Shown here in pieces: positions 41,247-52,500 of a stretch of 64,000 nucleotides of DNA. The position numbers and the translations under genes were made by a program. The stretch comes from Paracamarosporium sp. OC-R06-R3 (lineage: Eukaryota; Ascomycota; Dothideomycetes; Pleosporales; Didymosphaeriaceae): assembly GCA_019828545.1 (NCBI GenBank), contig JACVRA010000054.1:248875-312874 (forward strand). The letters run 5' to 3'. The notes under the pieces are model-generated. The model searched no databases. It was not told where the DNA came from and saw nothing but the letters and a program-made list of their open reading frames with translations. Positions within the stretch are counted from its first letter, which is position 1. The number at the start of each line of letters is the position of its first letter.

Positions 41247-42935
41247 ATGGCCGCCGCCGTCGCCCCGACGCCCGCAAAAGGCCTGCAGCGCCGCTTCAAG
41301 GGCTGCTCCAAGATCGGCGAGTACGAGCTGCTCAAGAAGCTGGGCGAGGGCACCTTTGGAGAGGTCCACCAGGCGCGACACGTCCGCTCCGGGCGCATCT
41401 TCGCCATGAAGAAGATCCTCACCCACAACGAGAAGGACGGCTTCCCCATCACCGCCCTGCGCGAGATCAAGCTGCTCAAGATGCTTTCGCACGAAAATGT
41501 CCTGAAGCTGGAGGAGATGTCGGTCGAACGCCCCAAGGCAGAGGGCAGGAAGCGCGCCATTCTCTACATGGTTATGCCGTACATGGATCACGACCTCTCC
41601 GGCCTGCTCGACAACCCTGACGTCCACTTCTCTGCGCCCCAGGTCAAATGCTACATGCTGCAGCTGTTCAAGGGCCTCCGCTACCTGCACGATAACCACA
41701 TCCTCCACCGCGACATGAAAGCCGCCAACCTGCTTATCAACAACCGCGGACGCCTTCAAATTGCAGACTTTGGCCTTGCGCGGCATTACGACGAGCCCGT
41801 GCCGCAGCGCGGAAAGGGCAACGGCGAGGCGCGACGAGATTACACAACCCTGGTCGTCACCCGGTGGTACCGGCCACCCGAACTCCTACTGCAACTGCGA
41901 CGATACACCCCAGCCATTGATATGTGGGGTGCGGGCTGCGTCTTTGGCGAAATGTTCAAGCGCAAGCCCATCCTCGCTGGACAGAGCGACCTCCACCAGG
42001 CACAGATCATCTTCGAGTTGGTCGGCTCACCCAACGATCGCAGTATGCCCGGATGGAACCAGCTGCCTGGCGCAGAACCAGTCAGGGGTTTCGCACCCAG
42101 CACTGGCCAGCTTTCACAACGATTCCGCGAGCTCAGTCCGCAAGGACTGGATCTACTTAGTAAATTGCTGATGCTCGACTGGCGAAAGCGCATCAACGCC
42201 ATCGATGCTATCGACCACCCTTATTTCAAAGAAGAACCCCGACCAATGCGTGAGGAAGACATACCTACATTTGCCGACTCACATGAGCTCGATAGACGCA
42301 ACGCTCGGGGCCAAAAACAACATCTACCGCCCGCACCCGCAGGAGGCACAGTGGGCGGGGGTCCAAACGGCGAGTGGACCGGCTCAGGTCCTCCACAGAG
42401 CGGTCCCGGTTGGGGCAACGGCGACAGGCGTTACGGCCCGCCCGATAGAGGCCCGCCCGGGGTCGACCGGCCACGAGGGAACCACGATCGCAGACCACCA
42501 GGATACGACCAGAGACAACCACCACCTCCACCAGGAGAGCGCAGACCGCATTGGGGTGGTAATGGAGCAAACCTTCCTGTGCCTCCTACCCATGCACCTC
42601 GCTACGGGCAAGGTGGTGATCGTAGGCACCGCGACCAGGACCGTGCTCCGCCTGGAGATACTTATATTCCTAGCTATGGCAACGAAGCATCACGGCCAAG
42701 AGAGGAACGTCGATCACGGGACCCTGACGACAGGCGTGGATCCAAAGACTCTGGACACTCCCGAGATGGCTTGCCGGATGATCGTTCGGACCGTGGCAGG
42801 GGCTACCGAGACCGGGACCGAGCGGGAGATTCGCGCAACTTTGGACGAGACAGGCGAGAGGGTAGAACTCGCTCACGAAGTCCAGACCGAAGGGACAGGG
42901 CACGCGAGCGAGACCGTGACATTTACAGGCGTTAG
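41247..42935 (+). CDS. BUR1: CDK9-type kinase of the BUR complex
   Basis: Cyclin-dependent kinase (Bur1/Sgv1, CDK9 relative) that phosphorylates elongating RNA polymerase II and Spt5. Single exon, 562 residues. The Gly loop GEGTFGEV is at about 33-40 and the catalytic Lys at 55. The cyclin-contact helix PITALRE (67-73) is identical to the human PITALRE motif. [10 protein letters not shown] carries Asp156, then [11 protein letters not shown] at 174, and the activation loop [15 protein letters not shown] has Thr200 as likely CAK target. The kinase fold ends near residue 330. The tail is Gly/Pro-rich, then Arg/Asp/Ser-rich with RS and RD dipeptides, as in other filamentous fungal Bur1. All active-site residues are present. 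Confidence 0.94.
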   Translation: MAAAVAPTPAKGLQRRFKGCSKIGEYELLKKLGEGTFGEVHQARHVRSGRIFAMKKILTHNEKDGFPITALREIKLLKMLSHENVLKLEEMSVERPKAEGRKRAILYMVMPYMDHDLSGLLDNPDVHFSAPQVKCYMLQLFKGLRYLHDNHILHRDMKAANLLINNRGRLQIADFGLARHYDEPVPQRGKGNGEARRDYTTLVVTRWYRPPELLLQLRRYTPAIDMWGAGCVFGEMFKRKPILAGQSDLHQAQIIFELVGSPNDRSMPGWNQLPGAEPVRGFAPSTGQLSQRFRELSPQGLDLLSKLLMLDWRKRINAIDAIDHPYFKEEPRPMREEDIPTFADSHELDRRNARGQKQHLPPAPAGGTVGGGPNGEWTGSGPPQSGPGWGNGDRRYGPPDRGPPGVDRPRGNHDRRPPGYDQRQPPPPPGERRPHWGGNGANLPVPPTHAPRYGQGGDRRHRDQDRAPPGDTYIPSYGNEASRPREERRSRDPDDRRGSKDSGHSRDGLPDDRSDRGRGYRDRDRAGDSRNFGRDRREGRTRSRSPDRRDRARERDRDIYRR

Positions 42936-43729
42936 AATCGTGTGTATTAGCAGCCCTTACGATTGCTCTGATTGGACTCAGCGCGTAGGGGCAAGACGTC
43001 GATTGTTTATGGCCTGGAGGAAGTGGACTTTGGCTGGGATTCGGCGCACATGGCTTGGTAAGACTGTATCCTGTATAATATGCATGGCGTCGGCGGGTCG
43101 ATGCGACGGGACTTGGCGATGGCCATGTAGAGGGGCGTTTGGAGGAGTTTGACCAGCATTTGCACGGCGTCTTTTCAGTCGAGTGTTTACACATTGACAT
43201 GTGCCGAACTATGAGGCATTTTGAGATACACCAATCAATACATTCGTAACATGTGACATGCGGCTTCGGCGCCCACACAGTCCAGTGCGCGATTTGAGGG
43301 ACGGATGCTCATCTCGGACCGAGCAGCCAACCGTGAAGACTTGGGCTCCGGCAGGGTGTTTTCCCACATTGAAGGACATAGCTGCAGGCACGGCAGATAC
43401 AAGTATGCAACAGGGGGCGAACGAGCGTTGAATCCGCAAAGAGGAGCCGCATGTAGGTTTTGCTGTTCGGCTCGGCGTGCATAAAGAGAGGGTCGACTCG
43501 GTCGCGACTCGGCCGCGGTGCTGCAGCCACAGTTTTCTGACTGTCCAATGACTCAGATGTCTCGCCAGCCGCACCGAGATTTCCCCACCATTCCCGCTAT
43601 TCACGCTTTTCCCACCCAATCCGCCGCCTGACACCGGTCACCTCTTTATTCACCTCTTTATTCACCTCAGGAACACGCTCACACTCCACCAGAACCGACT
43701 TGGCCTGAACGACCACCGCACAAGGCACC
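42936..43729. other. Intergenic, HOM3 promoter
   Basis: 794 bp between tandem plus-strand genes. It holds a Gcn4/CpcA site with overlapping CCAAT at 43545-43555. Two direct copies of CACCTCTTTATT lie at 43639-43662, just upstream of the start. No gene seen. Confidence 0.55.
43549..43555 (+). promoter_or_regulatory. Gcn4/CpcA-type element TGACTCA with adjacent CCAAT
   Basis: A perfect TGACTCA lies 175 bp upstream of the aspartokinase start and overlaps a CCAAT box (43545-43549) by one base. This is the cross-pathway-control element bound by CpcA/Gcn4 at amino-acid biosynthetic genes, in keeping with the gene's role. Confidence 0.65.
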
Positions 43730-45454
43730 ATGTCCACCACCACAAACGGATACAAGCACTCGTCCGAGCGGATAGCTCACACCGAAGAGAAGCACCTCCC
43801 CGGCGGCTGGGTGGTGCTCAAGTTCGGCGGTACGTCCGTGGGCAAGTTCGCGGAGAACATAGCTGCCATTGTCGAGTATGGCGGCCCAGGAATGCAACCC
43901 GCGGCGCAAGAGTACATGTGCTAACGACACACTGTAGGAATGGCTTGAGCGCCAACCGCGCCGCCATTGTGTGCTCCGCGCGCAGTGGCACCACCAAGCT
44001 CGAAGGCACCACCAACAGGCTCCTCCGCTGCGCAAGGGCCGCTGAGAAGGCCGGCTCGCGTGCCTACGACGACATCGTCGAAGCTGTCCGCGTCGACCAC
44101 ATCCAGGCCGCCAGGGACACGCTGAAGGATGCTGGAATCCTGGCCAAGTTCGAAGAGGAGACTAACGCCGAGTGCGAGGGGTTGGTCAAGATCCTGGAGT
44201 CGGCGCAGCATCTGGAAGAGGTGACGAACCGCGTCGAGGACAAGATCGTGAGCAAGGGCGAGAAGCTGAGCTGTCGCTACATGGCTGCGCTGTTGAACGA
44301 CCGTGGTACGCCGGCGCAGTACGTGGATGTCTCGGATGTGTTCAAGAGTCCCTCGCCCATGAAGGGACGAGCCAGCGACAACTTCTATGGAAACCTTGCT
44401 GCGGCTCTGGGTAAGGAGGTGGAAGCTTGCGGTGACAAGGTTCCGGTTATTACGGGCTTCTTTGGCAATGTCCCTGGAGGAATCCTGAGCGCTGTCGGTC
44501 GTGGATACACCGATCTGTGTGCCGCTCTGGTCGCCGTGGGCATCAAGGCGGACGAGCTGCAGATCTGGAAGGAGGTGGATGGCATCTTCACGGCAGACCC
44601 TCGCAAGGTGCCTACCGCCCGTATCCTCCCCTCGGTCACGCCCTCCGAGGCCGCCGAGCTGACTTTCTACGGGTCGGAAGTCATCCACCCCTTCACCATG
44701 GAGCAAGTCATCCGCGCCCGCATCCCCATCCGCATCAAAAACGTCATGAACCCGCGCGGCAACGGCACCATCATCTTCCCCGACCGCCTCGAAGACGAGC
44801 CGCAATCTCCCACCAAACCCAACGGCCTCTTCCGCACCCGCTCATCCAGCCTCCTCTCCGCCCTGCAACGCCCGAAGCGACCCACGGCCGTCACCATCAA
44901 GCACAACGTTATCGTGCTTAATGTGCACAGTAACAAGCGCACGCGCGCCCACGGGTTCCTCATGAACATCTTCAGCGTCCTCGACCGCTGGCACCTCTCG
45001 GTAGACCTGATCTCCTCGTCAGAAGTGCACGTGTCTATGGCGCTGCACTCCGAATCCGCGCTGCTAAGCGGCGGCGGCGAAGACGAGTACCGGATCCAGA
45101 ACAAGGACCTGCACGGGGCAATCGACGAGCTGGGCGGCCTCGGCGCAATCGACATCGTGCCGGACATGGCCATCGTCAGCCTCGTCGGCAAGCAGCTCAA
45201 GAACATGATCGGCATCTCGGGCCGCTTCTTCAGCGTGCTCGGCGACAACAACATCAACATCGAGATGATTTCGCAGGGTGAGTTTCCTCCTGTTCCCTAT
45301 TCATTCATTCACATATCCACTATCGTTGATTAATCCGCTAACATACCCCCACACAGGCGCCAGCGAAATCAACATCTCGTGCGTCATCGAGGAGCGCGAG
45401 GCAGACCGCGCCCTCAACGTCGTCCACACCAACCTCTTCACCTTTCTCGAATAG
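43730..45454 (+). CDS. HOM3: Aspartokinase
   Basis: Phosphorylates L-aspartate in the first step of the threonine, methionine and isoleucine route. 527 residues, three exons: 43730-43875, 43938-45277 and 45357-45454. The 62-bp first intron joins AENIAAIVE to NGLSANRAAIVCSARSGTTK. The ATP-binding motif VLKFGGTSVGKF starts near residue 29. GEKLSCRYMAALLNDRG, GRGYTDLCAALVAVG, ADELQIWKEVDGIFTADPRK and YGSEVIHPFTMEQV follow. Two ACT domains close the protein, with HGFLMNIFSVLDRWHLSVDL, VDLISSSEVHVSMAL and NINIEMISQGASEINISCVI, where threonine feedback is expected. The last intron interrupts the second ACT domain. A CpcA site precedes the gene. Confidence 0.95.
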
Positions 45455-45593
45455 AGAGAGAGAGAGACAGTCCGCTAGCTGCATCTGATCTGCATCACCA
45501 GGGCGTTTGAGCACTCATACTACTCATTTGCATCTTGCCGTCAAAAGCCGTGCTGAAATTTAGCTTTTCGTACATACTATCTGCATAAATGTT

Positions 45594-45695
45594 ATACTTT
45601 GCATACGTTTCTAGAATTTGTTCTGCGATGTGCTGTGGATACTACCTGCATACTTTGCATACGTTTCCAGAATTGGTTGTCGTGCCATGTGCTGT
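45594..45695. repeat. Imperfect tandem duplication, about 56-bp unit
   Basis: The block ATACTTTGCATACGTTTC and following bases, up to a GTGCTGT, occurs twice (starting about 45594 and 45651) with a few substitutions. It lies in the 3' flank of HOM3 and has no coding potential. Confidence 0.7.
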
Positions 45696-46173
45696 TGAGC
45701 GTGTCTGCGTGATTGGGCATCTATAAGACTGGCTGGGTCCGGAAGAGGAGAGAAGAGCGGTGCTTCTGGCTGGGGGAATGGTCCACGTGACGTGTAGTCT
45801 TTCTTCACTAGGAGACCGCTGAGTCTATGGTTTCATATCTGCGTATGGAGTACGCGGTTTAACTGTTGAAGCAGGTCGTGCTCGAGTCCAGGATGAGACG
45901 TCTGGAATTACAGTTGCTACAATTACGTCGTCACAGTTACGAATTGCCCAGCCACTCCAAGCCATAAAATGCGCATATCATACCACACACCCCTGGCAAC
46001 TCTCATATATGGTCACCACCCTAGCGAAGCAGCCGCTATACCACGCAGTCAAACACACGCAACCACTCGAACACCACACAGCCCACGCCCAGAACCGCAG
46101 GCACACTCACAAGTCTCAAAACTGAAATCATTTATACATTTCCCACGCATATAATACACATGACATGGAGAGA

Positions 46174-46202
46174 GCACGCACACGCACACGCACACGCACA
46201 CT
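46174..46202. repeat. CACACG-type microsatellite
   Basis: A short hexamer tract of about four to five units downstream of the SNT1-like gene, probably in its 3' untranslated region. Likely polymorphic. Confidence 0.75.
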
Positions 46203-46598
46203 TCCGACCGCCCAACGCTGACCCAAAATGCACATGGAAACCCCGCCCCCCTCGCCTCAACGCTATACATGCAGAACAAGCAGAAGCCTCGCACGATGCC
46301 ATCCAAGACCAAAATGCCTCGCCCCATGGCCGTGACAGCCAAATCCGCAAACCGCGCCATGCAGGCAAAATGAAACCCCAAACATTCATATCATGTACAT
46401 GTGGTCCTGCCATGCCTAGAGAGCCCGTACTCCACCTTGCGCATCTCCTGCAGAGAATGCAGGTATACCGCCGACAGACAAAGGAAATGACAACGTCGAG
46501 GTTGCGTTTCAATCCGTTTTGGTAAGAATTTTCCACTAGAACAATTACCACAGAAGGGTTTTGGAATTTTCGTACAGTCAAGGCGAGGCGTAACGATC

Positions 46599-49500
46599 CT
46601 AACGGCGCCATTCCCCGTGTTGCCTAGACACCGCATTCGTCCAGTCCATTCCACCTGGTCCTGGCGGCGGCGCCGGCGTACTTCTCTGATCTGGTCCCGG
46701 TGGTCCCCTACCCATGAGCCTCTCCCGTTGTATCTGTGCATCGCGCTCCCTCAGCTCATGGAATTCTCGACGCTCCCGATCACGATGTCCGGCAAAGAAC
46801 TCTTCCCGTTGGGTTTGCTCTTCGCGTAAGCGATTATTCTCGCGAGCGAATGGGTCTCTGAAGCGCTCGTCTGGTCGAGGATGGCCGCTGAAGAGAGTAT
46901 GACTATCGCCTAGAGACGAGCGAGGAGGATGCTGCAAAGGTGGTGGAACGTGGTCGGTTCGCGAGAGCGGAGTGTGGGAGCGCTGCGGACCGCCGTACGC
47001 TCTGTCCTGCGGAGGAGGCTGGTAGCGAGGATCCTGGTGAGCAGGGGGCGGACCTGCGGAGCGGGACATCATAGGTTCGCGGAGCAACGCATCGGCGCGA
47101 TGCTGTATCTCGCGGCTTATGTCGCGATCGCTAGTCCGGTGATCGAATTCATGGTGCATATCGCGTGGATCCCGTCGAAACTGATCTACTATACTGGATC
47201 CGCGCGTATGCTGGCCTCCAGGATGCTGTTCGGCTGGTGTTTGGGGGTTCGAGTACGCTAAACTTCCATTGTGAACTTGTGAATGTTCGTTGCGACCATG
47301 CACGTCCCTCTGACCTCCTAAGTGGCTGGTATGGAGATGCGGACTAGGCCGCATGCCAACGGGTCCAGCAGGCTGCGAAGGACCTCCAGGTGGATCGACT
47401 TGCGCATAAGGATTAGGCTGGAGAATTTGGGAAGTTCCACCTGGTGCCTGTGCATGTTGCGAGGCGGCGGATACACCCATACCATGACGAGATTGTTGTG
47501 CAGGCGGTCCGCTTATACTAGGAGTGCGCGAATGCAAATGCGGCGAATTCTGAAACGCGGAGAGTGGTGGTGGAGAGGGATTGTGACGTGGGGTGTTGTG
47601 CTGCGCTAATAGAGACCGATGGTTGCCAAATAAGGCGGACCTATCGGTGTAGGCGGGTTGTTGGAGAGGAGAATTAATCCCAGGGCCTTGTGGTGCTTGG
47701 CTATGGCCTGGGAACTGTCGCGACCACTCCTCCCGTGAAGGTCTTCCTGTAGGTGCTTGTTCTCTCGTCAGATCGACAACTTGCCGCCCTGGTATTGTGG
47801 TCACCCCAGGTTGTTGTGCATATGGAAGGCGACTATAAGGTGGCTGCGTTGTTGCTTCAACGTAAGGGTCGCGCCTTGGTGGCAGAGATTGTGACACGGG
47901 AGGTGGTGCGATCGACGTCTGTTGTTGCGGTGTTGGAGTGTGTGATGGAACGTTTTGCTCAACAGGTTTCTTTCTCTTCGGCTCCTCAGGCTGATCATCA
48001 TTGAGAAGCGACATGAGATTCGATTTCCTGGGTTCCGCAGCAGGCTTTGGGACGCTTGGGGCAGACGGCGGCGGTGGTACTTGAGCTGGAGGCAGCGACG
48101 ATGGCACATACCCTTGCGACTGTTGTGGCATATGCATGGGCTGCTGAGGTTGAACTTGTTGATGAGGGATTGGATAAAGCCTAGGCTCCTCTTTGACGGG
48201 AGGTGTTGCAAGGGCGGCGCGGGACGATACAAGCTGCGCAGGTGGCAACGAACTCGGCGGCGGTACCGAACTTTCTAGTAACGGTTGCTGGTGGCGTTGC
48301 TGGTAAGAGAGAGTGCGATTTTCAGGTGATCCGGCACCTAATGCAGCACGGCTTGGTACCGAAGCAGACCCGAAAGGCCTACCTTGGTGCTGCACTTCCC
48401 CAGAGATGTGACGAGTATGCTGGGTCTGGTAGCGGTCCTGCTGCGCTTCGGCTCTCGAGGGCTCGCGTTCTTGATAAGACGGACGAAACAATGACTGCTG
48501 CGCTTGCATTTGTGTCTGAGCATGAGGTTGCAGAGCTCGCGAACTTGGTGGCATGTTGGATGATTGTGATGGTGGGCGATGCTCCATGCCCCTCGGTAGT
48601 TCATCAGAGAAGAAGCCAGCAAGAGGAGGACCAGGACGGCGAGAGTCCAATTGGGGCAAGTGGTGCATCGGTTGACGGACTGGATGCGTTGGAGGAGATT
48701 GTTGCTGCTGGGGGATTGAAACAAGCGATGAATCAGGCATCGAGTATGGCGTACCCGGAACAAGTGGTTTTGACTGGGGGGCCTGTGCAATGTTGGGGAA
48801 CCTAGCTCCGGATGCTACGATGGGAGGCGATGCCTTCGAGAGACCTATAGGATAGCCTCCTGCCGTCTCAGGCGTTGGAGCAAGAGTCCGAGGGACCGTG
48901 ACTTGAGTGCTTTCATAGCGTCTTTTCGGTGCAGGAGTTGGGACCGGAGGTAGTCCGATGTCGATACCTCTATTACGTTTCTCATCGGCTTCCTCTGCCG
49001 CTCTTTCGAGATCCTTCGCCCCGCCTTCTACAAGCCGAAGGTATTGATTCTTCACCATGGTTTGCGTTTTGGTGCCCATATGTGTCGCAATAGCCGCCCA
49101 GTCAGTGCCGAAATGCGCAATATTCTTCTGGAAATCTGTTTGTTCAGTGACGGACCAGTAACTCGAGGGTCCAGGTCTAGCATTACTTGGTTGTAACCTA
49201 GGCCTTTCCGTCATACCTAAAATTGGATGATATTGCGGCTCCGCTTGGAGAATCATTTGCTCCTCTTGAACGCCATGTTGCATTGGCAAAGCCATGTCGC
49301 CCAATTTGCCAAATTCGTCCTCCATCTTAACACCAAACGTTTTGCGGTCAGTTTTGATGGGTGATCCCACTGGCGCAGCAGCAAGGGGTTGCGTCTGTGC
49401 CTGCGCCTGCGCCTGCGCTTGCGCTTGTGCTTGTGCCTGCGCCTGTGCCTGTGCCTGTGCCTGCGCCTGTGCCTTGGTTTTTCGCCCACCCTTCTCCCTA

Positions 49501-52500
49501 GCACTTTTAGCACGACGCCCCACCTTTTCTTGTGTTCCATCCGCATCTGTTTGTCTGCGAAGACGTCCAGGGGTTGGAGTGGATGCCGTAGTGTCCAGAT
49601 CCGTTTCTGCTCCAAATGTGGGTGCCGCCGAACGTCGCGGTCGTCCGGTTTCCGTCAAGGCCGGAGGAAGTCCATCTTCTCCTGTAGCGTCAGTCCGTTC
49701 CATATTAGCGATAGCTCCACGACCACGACCAGCTCCTCTTCTTCGAGGCCCGCCTCGTCCTCTCCTGAGTTTACCTTTATATTCTCTTTGCCATTTGGTA
49801 GCATAGTAGTGGTTGATGCAATCCTTATACGTTCTGCTAGTGCCAGCCTCTTTGTACAAGATTTCTGCCAGTTTCCCCCACTTCTTTGCATATTGATCTC
49901 TGTACTGTTGCACCATAATCCGATGCTCTTCTTCCGTAAAATCGTCTTGAGGCGGCTCATAGTGAAATGCAAATATGCCTTGACCAGGCTCTCGCTGAAA
50001 GTTGGTGTCGATAAACCTCCGTCGCTGCACTTCGTATGCGGTGAGTTGGGCTGGCACGTCTGCCTCTTTCTCCGGATCAGCCAACGACCTCTTCGGTTCC
50101 TTCTCGTGCTGCTCCCTCTCTAATTCTGCTGTCCTCAAGGATTCTTGCATTGCAAGTTCGAGATCGAATTCGGTTGCCCATCGGCTAGCATGACCTCGGC
50201 GTCCAGTTGCGGGTGCTGGGTTATCTAGGATCGGGCCCATTGTAGAAGTATCAATCCCTGGCGTTGTGGCTTGTGCACTTGGCTCAGCGGATGCTGGTCG
50301 CTCGTGGCTGTCCGCATCTTTTGACCGGTCCAAATTGCGCGCACGTACACGCCATTGCCGGTAAGCTGCAGCATAGTTTTCCAGAGCTTCGTCGGTATCT
50401 AGTTCTGGCTCAATGTTCTCTCTCAATTTATTGCGTATGGCAAGCATGACAGACTCGGAAACACGAGGCCCTTCAAGTTCAGAGATCGGTGTTGGAGGAC
50501 CAGAACCAAGGAATGGAAGGGAACTGAGATCAGCGACATCCTCGTGTTCATCGCTAGTGCCACGACGAAGTCGAAGTGCCCGCGTCGCTGGAGCCAGCTG
50601 CTTTTCTTCTTCTCCTTCCTCTTCTTTGTACTCCATGTTCACGTCTTCAGTTTCTTCAGCTTTCGGCGTTGGAAGCTCGTTCGCATTGCTCTCTAGCGGA
50701 ACAACCGGAGATGTCTTTGGCGAAGGTACGAAAGTCGGTTCCTCGTCCACAAGCTTTGGCTCCTCCTGCGGAAGGTGTTCTGCAGTCAGGCTTGCTAATA
50801 AGATAATCTCTTGCAAAGGTGTTATAGCCCGCAAATGCGGCGCGCTAAGATCTATCCGTTTTGATTCTAGCAAAGCCTTCTCGCGATTGTATTTGGCTTC
50901 TGATTCCGCAAAGTCATCTTCGTCTAGGTCAAGATCATCATCTGAGTCCTGTAACACTTCAGGGGCAGATGAAGTTGCAGATATTGGTGGTTTTTCTGTG
51001 ACCGATGGCGCTTCTGTCATGGATACGTTGGAAAAGCGGCGAGTTTCGATTGGTGTCGGTTTAGGCGAGGTAACTCTACGGTAGTCTCCGGATGCCCTTC
51101 GGTCTCGGCTTACTTCCTTCTCGATTGAAGGTCGCGTTATGGAAGGAGAAACCGACTTGGCCTTCTCGGCACGCTGCATCTCAGGCGCGGAAACGCCTGC
51201 TTCTAGCTTGGGGGCTTTGGGAGCTGAACCAAAAGCTCGATCGCGATCTTCAGAGGGAAACTCGCGTTTCGTAGGAATTGTAGTACGATTGTTCAAGTTC
51301 AAGCCAGGCCTCACCCACTGCATGCTTTTGGGAGGCCCATTCATAGGCATACGAGGAGCTGTAAAGCCAGAGCGGTCAGGAGGCGGGTACATTGGTGGTC
51401 GCGCAGCCATTGGATTCCCTCTGTCAGCTTTTGGTCCAGTTGGGATGTTTGCAGGAAGAGACTTTGGCGATGTGTTATTGCCTAACATCATGGTCGTGCC
51501 ACTCCCGCTGCCGCTGCGGGATCCCATGGCTGGCTGCATCGCGCTTGGGGAAGGATCACGTGGATTATTTGTATAAGGTAGACGAGCCGGTCTAGGGAAG
51601 GAAGGCGACACATTGGCCCTAAGAGCTGCTTGTGGGCCAGTGGGGGGAGCTCGGGTCGCTGCAGACGGGCCTGCAGGAGGCGAGATCGCTGAGTTTGAAG
51701 CGTTATTGGTTATAGGAGCCGATGCCTTTGATTCGACATTGGAAGATGGTGGGCCACTATTGCTGGGGGCAGGAGGGGCAAAGGATAGGCGCGATTCAGT
51801 ACGCGTTTGCTCTGACGAAGCTGCCCTGTTCTCCTGCGCCTGGCTCACACCTTGAATCAGAGGTTGAGAATCTGGAGCATGTCTTTCAGAAGCACGATCG
51901 GCTTTGGGTCCGGTCGGAGGTGCAGTAGATAATCCAGCTGGTATGGTTGGCTTCGATGCGGTAGTGGTAGTAGTGGTAGTGGTAGTAGTGGTGGCCGGAA
52001 CCGCGGCTGCAGGAGCAGATGACGATGCCACCGAAGGTATGGGTTGTGTAGGCTTCGGTGGCTGTGGTGGAGCCGTAGTCTTTGCATCGAGCAGTGGATT
52101 TCTCCAAACGTTAGAACCAAAGGCAGGTACTGCAGCCGGAGGGGATGATGCCCGCGGCGCATAACGCTCCCTGGAAGCTTCTGCACGACTGGCCAGTAAA
52201 AGATCGTCCCGTCCAGGTTCGCGCCTGGCATCCTTGTTGCCTAAAGCCTCTGTTGCAACTGAAGCGCGTCTAGAGTACGAATCTACGGGCGGTCCATGTC
52301 GATCGGCAGGTGAGTGATGCGTCGAATGAGGAGTCGCACTCGTAGGTGTACCGGGGAGATGCCTTGAATCGAGCGTCGCACTTCCACGGTGTGTATCAAG
52401 CGCACGCGGTCCTGGTTTAGCACCTGCCGGTCCGATGTATGAGTCGTACTCTCTCGGTACAAATCTTCGGTCATCGCGGTCTCTCCTGTCGAAGTCTCGA

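Larger units (their letters stand above)
45455..46598. other. Convergent 3' flanks of HOM3 and the SNT1-like gene
   Basis: 1.14 kb without a credible gene. It contains a GA run right after the HOM3 stop, an imperfect tandem duplication (45594-45695) and a CACACG-type microsatellite (46174-46202). Confidence 0.55.

Noticed and set aside
42205..43152. 315-residue plus-strand frame
   Set aside because: It lies in another frame of the Arg/Asp/Gly-rich BUR1 tail, where stop codons are rare, so it is a shadow.
43921..44805. 294-residue minus-strand frame
   Set aside because: Antisense shadow of the GC-rich aspartokinase coding region.
46174..46202. CRISPR-like repetition
   Set aside because: A simple hexamer microsatellite without spacers, in a eukaryotic genome.
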